Source: Acidobacteria bacterium UBA7540 (lineage in GTDB: Bacteria > Acidobacteriota > Terriglobia > UBA7540). Taken from it: a DNA stretch of 64,000 nucleotides. Below the pieces are notes generated by a model. It saw only the letters and a list, made by a program, of their open reading frames with translations. It was not told the origin of the DNA and made no database searches. The position numbers and the translations under genes are program-made. Every line of letters begins with the position of its first letter. Within the stretch, counting starts at the first letter, position 1. The DNA lies in assembly GCA_002478145.1 (NCBI GenBank), contig DLMI01000027.1:22815-86814 (forward strand), read 5' to 3'. Shown one piece after another: positions 1 to 7,880 of the stretch.

Positions 1-40
1 TGGGGGACGAAGTTCTGTGTAATAGTTACAAAGTATGTAA

Positions 41-90
41 ACCTTACCAGGGCCTGCTGCTCTTGCATGCAGGAACGACCTTTGTAAGGT
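41..90 (+). promoter_or_regulatory. Nested inverted repeats in the leader of the antiterminator gene
   Basis: Two nested inverted repeats lie upstream of the first gene: accttac (41-47) pairs with gtaaggt (84-90), and inside it cctgc (53-57) pairs with gcagg (69-73). The fold would end shortly before a ribosome binding site (aaggtagggg, about 94-103). NusG paralogues of EPS loci act on leader RNA or DNA in the same transcript, so a structured leader here is suggestive. No classical ops element was recognised. Function is inferred. Confidence 0.35.
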
Positions 91-106
91 GACAAGGTAG
101 GGGCTG

Positions 107-724
107 ATGCCGATCGAACAGGGAATCGCGAATTTCGCCGCGAGCCGTTGGGCTTCCGGTTGGTATGCGCTTTACACTCGCCATCAGTGCGAAAAGGTTG
201 TTTGCCAGGCCCTGTCGGACAAGGGATTCGACGCATTCCTGCCACAATATCGTGTTATTCACCCTTGGAAGGACCGTCGCAAGGAACTCCTCCTGCCGCT
301 TTTCCCCAATTATGTGTTCATTCGAGGTGGCCTCGACCGAATGTTGAACATCCTTACGACGCCAGGCGTTCACTCGCTCGTGGCCTGGGGAGGGCGTCCA
401 GCGGATATACCACAAGAAGAAATCGATGCTGTACGCCGTTTGGTCGACAGCTCATTGCGGATCGAGCCGCACCCATTTCTTAAATGCGGAGACCGGGTGC
501 GGATCAAGTCCGGGCCCCTGGAAGGGATTCAAGGCATACTAGTCCGCAAAAGGAGTGCTTTTCGATTGGTCCTTTCGGTGGAAATGCTCGCACAATCTGC
601 CTCCGCCGAAGTGGACATCAGTGTGGTTGAGCGCGTCCGCTGCGCGGAAGTGGACCGAAAGGACGTGCTGAGAATTGATAAGGGAGTTCCATCTTTAGAG
701 CCAGTTCGACCTTACTCACCTTGA
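107..724 (+). CDS. NusG-family transcription antiterminator (UpxY/RfaH-like)
   Basis: A 205-residue specialised NusG paralogue, predicted to bind RNA polymerase and suppress pausing or termination along the long EPS operon downstream. The N-terminal NGN domain starts at about residue 18 with the family-typical WYALYTRHQCEK (19-30) and runs to about 115, including FPNYVFIRG. The KOW domain follows at about 125-165 (GDRVRIKSGPLEGIQG). The ATG at 107 is preceded by a purine-rich stretch, aaggtagggg. It is the first gene of the locus and points into the export genes, which is the usual position for loop-type antiterminators such as UpxY. The length fits the family. Acting on this operon rather than elsewhere is inference from position. 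Confidence 0.88.
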   Translation: MPIEQGIANFAASRWASGWYALYTRHQCEKVVCQALSDKGFDAFLPQYRVIHPWKDRRKELLLPLFPNYVFIRGGLDRMLNILTTPGVHSLVAWGGRPADIPQEEIDAVRRLVDSSLRIEPHPFLKCGDRVRIKSGPLEGIQGILVRKRSAFRLVLSVEMLAQSASAEVDISVVERVRCAEVDRKDVLRIDKGVPSLEPVRPYSP

Positions 725-814
725 GGGTTAGATTCCCTGAGAGGGCATGGAATCTTATTCGGGGACACAGCAGCTCGATATGAATTCACTCATTCAGATT
801 AAGGTTTTGATCAG

Positions 815-1534
815 ATGAGCGCGGACCAGAGAAAGCGAAGAGGCATGATGTGGACCCTGAGTCTCAGGACTGGGTTTGCCGGACTGGCGCTATTAGGGGC
901 TTGTCTTTCACTCGTTATCAACATCGCTTTAGGATCAGATTCCAGCAAAGCGGCTGAAACCCAGTACGTCCAGATGGCCAGTTTGGTTGGACAAGCTGGC
1001 CAGAAAACGGGCGATCAGCCCAACGCTCCCAGCCCCAAGCATGTCGATGATGACTACATCATCGGCCCCTCAGACGTCTTGGCGATCAATGTTTGGAAGG
1101 ATGCGGAGCTTTCCCGGACTGTCCCTGTGCGTCCCGATGGCAAGATATCATTCCCGCTGATCGGAGAGTTGCAAGTAAGCGGTTTGACGGCTCTCAAGGT
1201 GCAGCGCATGGTGGCAGAGAGGCTAAAAGAGTATATCTCTGATCCGGAAGTTGCCGTGATTGTGCAAGACGTGAAGAGTCGAACATTCGCTGTCCTCGGT
1301 AAGGTCGCAAAGCCCGGATCATATGAATTGGGAAAACCGACCACGGTTCTAGAGGCCATTGCCATTGCGGGCGGCTTTCTCGATTTCGCGAAGGCAAGCA
1401 AGGTTTACATTATAAGACCCCGCGGCAACGGTTCCTCCGACACGCTTCATTTCGATTACAAAAAAGTGATTAAAGGCCATAATCCCGAGCAGAACGTGGA
1501 ACTCAAGAGTGGCGACACGATTATTGTTCCTTGA
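815..1534 (+). CDS. Wza-like polysaccharide export protein
   Basis: A 239-residue outer-membrane polysaccharide export (OPX) protein. A hydrophobic N-terminal segment (about 14-40) contains a lipobox-like LGAC ending at Cys30, although hydrophobicity continues past it, so lipoprotein processing is likely but not certain. The Poly_export domain begins at about residue 80 (DDYIIGPSDVL) and runs to about 165; one SLBB-type beta-grasp domain follows (LGKVAKPGSYELG onward) and the protein ends GDTIIVP. It is shorter than E. coli Wza, as is usual for single-SLBB members. It is followed by wzz and the tyrosine kinase, the classical export trio. A fossil of the 3' end of a second such gene lies at 4863-4946. 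Confidence 0.9.
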   Translation: MSADQRKRRGMMWTLSLRTGFAGLALLGACLSLVINIALGSDSSKAAETQYVQMASLVGQAGQKTGDQPNAPSPKHVDDDYIIGPSDVLAINVWKDAELSRTVPVRPDGKISFPLIGELQVSGLTALKVQRMVAERLKEYISDPEVAVIVQDVKSRTFAVLGKVAKPGSYELGKPTTVLEAIAIAGGFLDFAKASKVYIIRPRGNGSSDTLHFDYKKVIKGHNPEQNVELKSGDTIIVP

Positions 1535-1582
1535 GTTTCTGCCCACTGTGGCGGGGCGATCTTCACGTGGAGGTAGAGTTCA

Positions 1583-3181
1583 TTGGCCCATCAAGACGAG
1601 AATCTTGACGTAAGTCTAAACAAGCTTCTAAGAGTGGCCATCAGACGGCGCTGGTGGGTACTCATACCTGCTTCGGTTATTGCCCTGGGTGCCTGCGTGA
1701 CCTCGCAGCTGCTCCCCCCCCGTTACGAGTCAGAGGCCACGATCCTTGTGGAACGCCAGCAGGTGCCTGAACGCTACGTTACTGCCAATACAACCACCGA
1801 TGTTAGGGAAGAACTCTTGGTCATGACCGACGCGGTTCTTTCCCGCACTCAACTGCTCCAGATTATGGATGAATTTGGTCTATTTCCAAACGAGAGGAAG
1901 CGTCTGGTTCCCGAGCAGTTAGTCGAACTGATGCGGAGCAATATCAAGGTTGAACCATTGCAAAAAGGCCCCGAGACCAGAGACCTAAACGCCTTCAAGA
2001 TTTCCTTCATAGACGTTGACCCCCGCACGGCTCAAGAGGTAACCAACAAGCTCACCACCCTCTTCATCAGTGAAGATCTGCAGTCACGTGATGAACAGTC
2101 CACAGGGACGACTAACTTTCTGGCGGACCAGCTTGAGGTTGCGGCAGCAGAACTGAAGCAACAGGGGGGTCGTGTTCGGGACTTTAAAATGCATTACCTC
2201 GGTGAACTGCCCGAGCAGCAGCAGGGAAATTTGGCCATCCTCGCCGGGTTGCACACGCAACTTCAGAACGCCATGGCTACTCTAAGTCGGGCACGCGAGC
2301 AGCAGGCTTATCTGCAGTCCTTACTTTCTCAGTATGAAAACCTGGCTGCTGCCGGGGTTCCGGCCCCGGGGATGGCGACCGCCAGTCCCACGGAAACGAT
2401 AAAGGCGGAGTTGACTCGGCTGCGAAACGAAAAAGCCGATCTATTGGCACGGTATACAGCGAAGTATCCTGATGTGGTGAAGATCGACGAAGAGATTAAG
2501 GAAACGGAGGCCCTTCTGGCAGCATCGACGCAGGCGGCGGGGCCCACGAAGGATGGAGCTGTCCAGGAGAGTTCCAAATCGGCCCGATCCTCTGAACGAG
2601 ACGCCACCACCGCGCAACTCAAAAGCCAGTTGGAAGCAAACCAGTTGGAAATTCAGAATGCTACAGAGGACGCAGAGCAAACCAAAGCCCGAATTGCCGA
2701 ATACCAGCGCCGCCTCAATCTGACCCCTGTTCGTGAGCAAGAACTCGCGGATTTGCTTCGCGACTACGACCAGTCAAAACTACACTATGACGACTTGCTA
2801 AGCAAAAAGACGCAATCCGAGTTGGCAACCAGCCTGGAAAGACGCCAACAGGGTCAGCGATTCCGCATTATTGACCGGCCAAGCCTGCCGGTGAAGCCCT
2901 CCAGTGCGGACCATGTTAAAATCAGCTTGGCCGGATTAGCCGCGGGGATCGCGGTTGGAGTGGCGCTGGCTCTCTTGGTTGAGAGCAGAGACTACTCGCT
3001 CCGCGATGAACAGGAGTTGAGGCGGATTTTTGCCTTTCCCTTGATGATTGGAGTGCCGATGCTGCTGAGCAAGGTTGAAGAACAGAGGCGTTCGCGGGTA
3101 AAGGCGCTCGAGTGGATTGCTGGGGTTGCATTGTGCCTGTTTGTTTGCGCCACTGAATTCTATGTTTATCGGCGGGGTTAG
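1583..3181 (+). CDS. Wzz/GumC-type chain-length determinant (PCP family)
   Basis: A 532-residue inner-membrane polysaccharide co-polymerase that sets polymer length and contacts the export channel. The first membrane segment is at about 25-48 (after RRRWWVLIP). A long periplasmic region of about 390 residues follows, rich in Gln/Glu/Lys and coiled-coil-like. A Pro-rich stretch (DRPSLPVKPSS) leads into a second membrane segment (LAGLAAGIAVGVALALL), and a further hydrophobic segment lies at the extreme C-terminus. The start is TTG at 1583, supported by ggaggtag about 6-8 bases upstream; no better ATG lies near. There is no fused kinase domain: the kinase is the separate next gene, the Gram-negative GumC plus partner arrangement. 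Confidence 0.9.
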   Translation: MAHQDENLDVSLNKLLRVAIRRRWWVLIPASVIALGACVTSQLLPPRYESEATILVERQQVPERYVTANTTTDVREELLVMTDAVLSRTQLLQIMDEFGLFPNERKRLVPEQLVELMRSNIKVEPLQKGPETRDLNAFKISFIDVDPRTAQEVTNKLTTLFISEDLQSRDEQSTGTTNFLADQLEVAAAELKQQGGRVRDFKMHYLGELPEQQQGNLAILAGLHTQLQNAMATLSRAREQQAYLQSLLSQYENLAAAGVPAPGMATASPTETIKAELTRLRNEKADLLARYTAKYPDVVKIDEEIKETEALLAASTQAAGPTKDGAVQESSKSARSSERDATTAQLKSQLEANQLEIQNATEDAEQTKARIAEYQRRLNLTPVREQELADLLRDYDQSKLHYDDLLSKKTQSELATSLERRQQGQRFRIIDRPSLPVKPSSADHVKISLAGLAAGIAVGVALALLVESRDYSLRDEQELRRIFAFPLMIGVPMLLSKVEEQRRSRVKALEWIAGVALCLFVCATEFYVYRRG

Positions 3182-3246
3182 AAGAGTGCGAAGAACCTCC
3201 TCCTGCGCTCCGATGATGGGAACACCGATGGGAGTTGATAATTGTC

Positions 3247-4116
3247 ATGCCTGACCGCCTTTTCAAGCCAGAGATAGGAAAAGACGACCTGCCCTCCGCT
3301 CCCACGGAAGAGTTTTTCGAGACCTTGGAGAGGGCTGATGTCTATCTGCCAGTCTCAACTGAAGTCAGCCCTGTTCCCCCGGAGAGCCGTATTGTAATGC
3401 ACACCGATCCAAGGAGTGCTGGTGCGGATAGGTTCAGATTGGTGCAGATACGCCTCACGAGCATACAGGCTTCGAGGAAGTTAAAAAGCCTCCTTATTAC
3501 CAGTCCCCTGCCAGAGGATGGGAAGTCCACGGTTACGTTGAATCTTGCCACAGGTCTGTCTGAAGAAGGAAAGCGTCCAGTGCTCGTGCTGGAGGCCGAC
3601 GTGCATCGACCGACCCTCCTCAAGAAACTGGGTCTCAAGGCGTGGCCTGGGCTGACCGAGTCTTATAAGCGTGGGAGTGACCCGATGCTGGCTATCCGCC
3701 GAATCGAGCCCCTGGGTTTCTATTTGTTGCCAGCCGGGCAGCCAGGGGAGGAGGGCAGCAGACTTCTCCAGTCTGACTTCGCCTCGCAATTGATCAAAGG
3801 TCTTTCTTCGAGTTCCTTTCATTGGATCTTGATCGATTCACCTCCCACGACGCCCGTTGCTGACATCATTGCCCTCAAAGCACTAGCCGACGCCACTTTG
3901 CTCGTAGCTCGGGCAGGGAAAACACCACGAGAGGCCATAGAGGAATCGACCCGGAATTTGGGGCGCGATCACATCATCGGAATCATTCTCAACGGCGTAG
4001 AGGGCTTCGATCGTATGTACTCCAAATATTATGGATACGGAAAATCTGAAGCTCCCGTAAAGAAGACAAAGCCCAACGTCATAGAGGGCCTGGAACTGGG
4101 TAAACGTGGAAGGTGA
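3247..4116 (+). CDS. CpsD/CapB-type BY-kinase (tyrosine autokinase of EPS export)
   Basis: Bacterial tyrosine kinase of about 289 residues, the cytoplasmic partner of the preceding Wzz-like protein. Walker A (PLPEDGKST), Walker A' (VLEADVHRP, matching the hhhDxDxR type with Glu-Ala-Asp) and Walker B (ILIDSPP) are all present in order. The C-terminal tail carries a tyrosine cluster (YSKYYGYG), the usual autophosphorylation site. ATG 3247 is preferred over the in-frame TTG at 3235, because ggag at 3231-3234 abuts the TTG directly but sits 12 bases from the ATG. The last 11 bases overlap a decayed VanZ-like reading frame. Cycles of phosphorylation probably modulate polymer length and export. Confidence 0.88.
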   Translation: MPDRLFKPEIGKDDLPSAPTEEFFETLERADVYLPVSTEVSPVPPESRIVMHTDPRSAGADRFRLVQIRLTSIQASRKLKSLLITSPLPEDGKSTVTLNLATGLSEEGKRPVLVLEADVHRPTLLKKLGLKAWPGLTESYKRGSDPMLAIRRIEPLGFYLLPAGQPGEEGSRLLQSDFASQLIKGLSSSSFHWILIDSPPTTPVADIIALKALADATLLVARAGKTPREAIEESTRNLGRDHIIGIILNGVEGFDRMYSKYYGYGKSEAPVKKTKPNVIEGLELGKRGR

Positions 4117-4246
4117 CTTCACAAAGTCAATCACCGTGGGCTGGTGGGCTATAACCCTGGCGTGGGCCGCGCTGATTTTTTGCCTCTCGACCCAAACATT
4201 CAGCCCCAATTCCTCGCGAGCGTTGCTGGCAAGGTCGCTGGCTTAA
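4106..4246 (+). pseudogene. VanZ-family protein, N-terminal remnant
   Basis: A short frame from GTG 4106 to TAA 4244-4246 encodes about 46 residues resembling the first membrane segment of VanZ-like proteins: WWAITLAWAALIFCLSTQTF followed by a Ser/Ala/Leu-rich helix. The family is normally 120-180 residues, and the downstream sequence to about 4430 no longer continues in any one frame. It overlaps the kinase stop by 11 bases, suggesting an originally coupled gene. A complete LamG-VanZ protein occurs at 55694-56950 but is not an obvious direct duplicate. Confidence 0.55.
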
Positions 4247-4487
4247 TTCTGGCTGTATTCCCCATTACAATCTTTAAGAACGGCCTGACGATGGTGACTA
4301 TCTCTTGGTTCTCGGTTCGTCCGAATCTGCACTTCCTCACTGTTTTGCTGCACCAGTACGGAGGGATCCCCAGCTCATCTTGGTTTTTTCGGTCTCGGCT
4401 TTTCTCGTTATGTGGCTGAGTCAATCTGACAATAGTGCATGGAAAGGACACGCGGGCTAATCGGAGGAAGTTTCCGGTGCCGGGATT

Positions 4488-4835
4488 ATGGCCATGTCTA
4501 ACTCTCTACTCGACCAGGCGTCAAAAGGTTCGACACGCGCTAAGCGTTTTGCGATTCACATTCCTATCCGCTACCGCAAACCACACACTTCGAAATGGTT
4601 TGAGGGGATGACAGAGAACGTCAGCTACTCGGGAGTTCTGTTTCGCGCCGAATTCCCCTTGCAGCCAAAAACCACAGTCGAGTTGAGATTTGAGCTTCCC
4701 GCTGCAATCCTCGGAGAAGCTCCGGGGGGGGTTGTTTGTAGGGGAGCGGTGGTTCGCATAGAAGAAAGTCCCATTTCGGGTATTCCGCTAGCCCTTGCGG
4801 TTGCCATAGATGGTTATCGCATGGCACGGGGATGA
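4488..4835 (+). CDS. PilZ domain protein (predicted c-di-GMP receptor)
   Basis: A 115-residue single-domain PilZ protein. An Arg-rich N-terminal strand (TRAKRFAIHIPIRYR, about 16-30) occupies the position of the RxxxR c-di-GMP motif, though the spacing is imperfect. The second motif NVSYSG (about 44-49) matches D/NxSxxG. Beta-strand-rich sequence follows to the end. The gene sits between the BY-kinase and the beta-barrel gene inside the export operon, as in alginate- and cellulose-type loci where c-di-GMP gates polymer synthesis. The start ATG GCC ATG has no strong Shine-Dalgarno; the second ATG (4494) is equally possible. Ligand binding is inferred from motifs. Confidence 0.8.
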   Translation: MAMSNSLLDQASKGSTRAKRFAIHIPIRYRKPHTSKWFEGMTENVSYSGVLFRAEFPLQPKTTVELRFELPAAILGEAPGGVVCRGAVVRIEESPISGIPLALAVAIDGYRMARG

Positions 4836-4862
4836 CAAATGGAAGATGGTCCACAAAGCCTT

Positions 4863-4946
4863 CTGGCTTTTAACTACAAGCAAGTAATTAAGGATCGCAG
4901 CCTGAGCCAGAACGTGGAGCTCAAGAGTATCAACAAGGGTTGTTCC
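4863..4946 (+). pseudogene. 3'-end fossil of a second Wza-like export gene
   Basis: The codons ahead of the beta-barrel gene read FNYKQVIKDRSLSQNVELKS. They align residue for residue with the C-terminus of the intact export protein at 1455-1534 (FDYKKVIKGHNPEQNVELKS), and the DNA matches too, ending in nearly the same ttgttccttga. In this copy a 2-base loss after the match shifts the old stop TGA out of frame, so the fossil now reads into the beta-barrel gene. It is the scar of a duplicated or relocated export gene that once stood directly upstream of the beta-barrel gene. Confidence 0.75.
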
Positions 4947-6278
4947 TTGAAAGAAAAGTTGCGTGCATCCATTTCCCTTGTCGTCTTCGTAATGTTGTTG
5001 CCAGTTGGTCTTGAGGCCCAAACAGCCGCACCGGCCCCAGCTCAACCGTCGGTGTATGGCAGCGGAGTGCAGACCCCACTCCGGTATGCGGGAGAGGCTG
5101 CGCCCGTCAACCAGCTCGCGCTCAGCATGGGCGCCTCAACTTTCTACGATGACAACGTTCTCCAGAAAAACTCGCAACGGCTAAGCGATGAAGCGGTCTC
5201 GTTTGATTCGCATCTCACCCTTTCGAGGCAGACCGAGAACCTGACGATCAGCTTTGATTACTTGCCCTATTTCCTTTTATACCGGCAAATTGACCAGTAT
5301 GACCGGCTCAACCATACTGCCGATCTGAACCTGACCTACCGGTTGGGTTCCCACTTCAACGTGGGATTGCATGGCACTTTTAGTTATCAAAACGGAGTGT
5401 TTGAATCTCTCACTGGGCAGCAGATTATGTCGGGGTTTGGCTCGCCCACCACCCTGAATCAGACGATTCTCCCATACACGGTCAGAACGTTGTCGAATTC
5501 AAGCGGGCTGGATCTCACGTATGTGAAGAGCCATCGGACGTCTCTCACCCTCACTGGTGGCTACGATCAGCAGAAATTCGGGAGCCAAGTGGAAGCGGGC
5601 CGGCCCTTGTACAACAGCACGGGAGTAAATGGCGGTTTCCAGTATCAATACCTTGTCACCGAGCATACCAGTTTCGGTCTTCTCCTGCTGCATCAAGATT
5701 CTACCTTTAAGGGGGGCGAAGCTTTCGGCAACAACCTCCGCTTTCAAATGGAAAGTGCGGTCGTCTCCGTCGGAGCGCGCTTGGCCCCTACGGTTACAGT
5801 GACCCTCTTCGGCGGGCCGGAATATGTCCGCATAATTGGTCAGTCCGCAGTCGGCGTCGCCGGACAGTTTCAACCCACTGGGGGAGGAAATATTACCAAA
5901 GAAGTTCGGAAGATTGCCTTGGATCTGTCGGTCGAAAGGTCTGTTTCCGGCAGCGGGGGTCTGTACGCCTTGGTGAAAAGCACCACAGCAAGCTTTGGAG
6001 TGAGGCGGCGCTTGGTCGGCCGCTGGGAAGCAAATTTGCAGGGCGGTGCTGCCCGTGCGGATACCTCGCTCTTACAGTTCGCCAGCGGAAGGACTGATGC
6101 TTTGACCGGCGCATTCGGTCTTGATCGCCCCTTATCGCGTGGCTCCGTGTTCCGCATCTCCTATAACACTACCCACCAGTTGAGCAAAGGCACTATGCCG
6201 ATTTCGGCGAGTTTCGATCGCAACCTAGTGACGATCGGCATCGACTACCGACTTAAAGCAATTCCCCTGGGGCAGTAA
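4947..6278 (+). CDS. Outer-membrane beta-barrel protein of the EPS locus
   Basis: A protein of about 443 residues, starting here at TTG 4947. It opens with a clean signal peptide: KEKLR, then the hydrophobic SISLVVFVMLLPVGL, then a cleavage-like EAQ/TAA. The frame is open a further 36 codons upstream (ATG 4839), but that stretch is the fossil of another gene and would bury the signal peptide. The mature part is a long run of alternating polar/hydrophobic beta strands with many Tyr, Thr, Gly and Ser residues, as in BBP2-like or putative EPS-associated barrels, and it ends in a strand (VTIGIDYRLKAIPLGQ). A role as outer-membrane partner for EPS secretion is inferred from position and fold. Confidence 0.78.
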   Translation: MKEKLRASISLVVFVMLLPVGLEAQTAAPAPAQPSVYGSGVQTPLRYAGEAAPVNQLALSMGASTFYDDNVLQKNSQRLSDEAVSFDSHLTLSRQTENLTISFDYLPYFLLYRQIDQYDRLNHTADLNLTYRLGSHFNVGLHGTFSYQNGVFESLTGQQIMSGFGSPTTLNQTILPYTVRTLSNSSGLDLTYVKSHRTSLTLTGGYDQQKFGSQVEAGRPLYNSTGVNGGFQYQYLVTEHTSFGLLLLHQDSTFKGGEAFGNNLRFQMESAVVSVGARLAPTVTVTLFGGPEYVRIIGQSAVGVAGQFQPTGGGNITKEVRKIALDLSVERSVSGSGGLYALVKSTTASFGVRRRLVGRWEANLQGGAARADTSLLQFASGRTDALTGAFGLDRPLSRGSVFRISYNTTHQLSKGTMPISASFDRNLVTIGIDYRLKAIPLGQ

Positions 6279-6500
6279 CCATGCAACCCAACGCGAAGCC
6301 GGGCAACATGATTAGAAACTGCACTTAACGTCTCAAGTTGTTCGTGTGACCAAGGACCTTTGGGTCTGCTGTATTACCCTGCTGCGGTGATCTGATTTTC
6401 AGCTAAGACGCACATCTTCCACTCCCAGATTCCTTGCTGTGAAGTTCTCCCTTTGAGCAAGGGTGTGGGCCAATAAATCTGATTGCAAAGGATAACGACG

Positions 6501-7682
6501 ATGCTTCTCGAACATTTCGCCATCAGGCCAAATCCAAGAGGTACTCAGACAAAAAAACGGCCGAACGGCTTCAATGGTGAGGCTGAAGCTTCACGGAGCG
6601 GGAACCTCGGCCTGATCTCTGAAGAGCTGTTCACGAAATTGTTGTCCCTCGAAAGGAAGAGGTCCGAGCGCTCGCGGAAGCAATTCGTACTCATGGTGGT
6701 GGATGCCGGGGAGCTGCTTCGAACTGATCGCAGGGAGGTGGCCCTTGAGCAATTGACTGCCGCGCTCTCTTTGTCTACCCGGGAGACAGACATTCGGGGT
6801 TGGTACAGCGAAGATTCTGTGGTTGGCGTCATCCTAACCGAGTTTGGCTCAGCCGACATGCACTCCGCGCTCGACACAGTATTCTGCAAGGTAAACTCCG
6901 CTCTCCGCGTCAACCTCGGAACGGGCCAAATGAATGAGGTCCATATCTCCTTCCACGTGTTTCCGGACGATCTTGGAGCCCAGGGGGGTGGTTCGGCAGA
7001 TATCAGGCTGTACCCCGATTTCCTTCAAGAGGATGAAGCGAAAAAGGCCGCCCGGTTTATCAAGAGGGCAATCGATATAGCCGCGAGCCTTGCCGCCCTG
7101 ATTGTGCTTTCGCCGGTGTTGCTCCCTGTCGCCATAGCGATCAAGCTGACGTCGAAGGGGCCCACACTCTTCAAACAAACACGTGTAGGGCAATACGGAG
7201 TCAGGTTCACCTTCCTGAAATTTAGATCGATGTATTTCGGCAACGATCCGCAGATTCATCAGGATTACGTCGCGCGGCTTATTTCCGGGGAGGACGATGA
7301 TGAGGAGGGGGAGGCGAACGGAGGGGTTTACAAGATAAAAGATGATCCCCGGATTACACCTCTCGGAAAATTTCTCCGGAAGACCAGCCTGGACGAGCTT
7401 CCTCAACTTTTTAATGTGCTGAAGGGCGAGATGTCCCTGGTGGGACCGCGGCCCCCTATCCCTTATGAGGTTGAGGCTTACGACATTTGGCACCGGCGCC
7501 GCTTCCTCGAAGTGAAGCCTGGAATCACAGGGCTATGGCAGGTTAAAGGACGAAGCAGGACGAAGTTCGAGGATATGGTTCGCCTGGATCTGGAATACGC
7601 TAGAACGTGGTCGCTCGGGCTGGACTTCAAGATTCTCCTGAAGACGCCCCGGGCCGTTTTCTTTGGTGGAGGAGCGTATTGA
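6501..7682 (+). CDS. Initiating sugar-phosphate transferase with N-terminal GGDEF-like domain
   Basis: A two-domain protein of about 393 residues. Residues about 35-155 look like a degenerate GGDEF-fold domain (LLSLERKRSERS, then TDIRGWYSEDSVVGVILTE) without a GGDEF catalytic motif. The C-terminal half is a bacterial sugar transferase: one hydrophobic segment (RAIDIAASLAALIVLSPVLL), then RVGQYGVRFTFLKFRSM, LRKTSLDELPQLFNVLKGEM, SLVGPRPP and PGITGLWQVKGRS. This family moves a hexose-1-phosphate onto undecaprenyl phosphate, the first committed step of repeat-unit synthesis. ATG 6501 is chosen because aagga sits 8 bases upstream; the in-frame TTG 6483 lacks one. The front domain may sense a nucleotide; that is inference. 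Confidence 0.88.
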   Translation: MLLEHFAIRPNPRGTQTKKRPNGFNGEAEASRSGNLGLISEELFTKLLSLERKRSERSRKQFVLMVVDAGELLRTDRREVALEQLTAALSLSTRETDIRGWYSEDSVVGVILTEFGSADMHSALDTVFCKVNSALRVNLGTGQMNEVHISFHVFPDDLGAQGGGSADIRLYPDFLQEDEAKKAARFIKRAIDIAASLAALIVLSPVLLPVAIAIKLTSKGPTLFKQTRVGQYGVRFTFLKFRSMYFGNDPQIHQDYVARLISGEDDDEEGEANGGVYKIKDDPRITPLGKFLRKTSLDELPQLFNVLKGEMSLVGPRPPIPYEVEAYDIWHRRRFLEVKPGITGLWQVKGRSRTKFEDMVRLDLEYARTWSLGLDFKILLKTPRAVFFGGGAY

Positions 7683-7837
7683 CCATTCGCTGCCTCCCGG
7701 CAAATCCGTTCCAAGGATCTATTGCCTAACTTGTTTTCTGCCGTCAGCGGAACGAATGCTCGACAAGAAGACCCGACGCTTAGAGTGAAGTTGTCTTTTC
7801 CCCGGTTCGAAAAGGCAATCTCCTCTACTCTTCTGCA

Positions 7838-7869
7838 GGCAGGAGTTTCTCTTTGCGGCTTCTCCTGCC
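7838..7869 (+). promoter_or_regulatory. Hairpin just upstream of the amino-sugar operon
   Basis: An 8-bp perfect inverted repeat (ggcaggag 7838-7845 and ctcctgcc 7862-7869, 16-nt loop) ends one base before the gaggtg ribosome binding site of the next gene. It could affect translation or mark a processing or attenuation point. There is no downstream T tract, so it is not a simple terminator. Confidence 0.3.
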
Positions 7870-7880
7870 CGAGGTGAAAT

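Noticed and set aside
21..106. Classical ops/JUMPstart element
   Set aside because: No match to the ggcggtag core was found in the leader.
4144..4419. 91-codon frame in the spacer after the BY-kinase
   Set aside because: It reads the VanZ remnant in the wrong frame (the recognisable frame is 4106-4246). No ribosome binding site or domain was seen.
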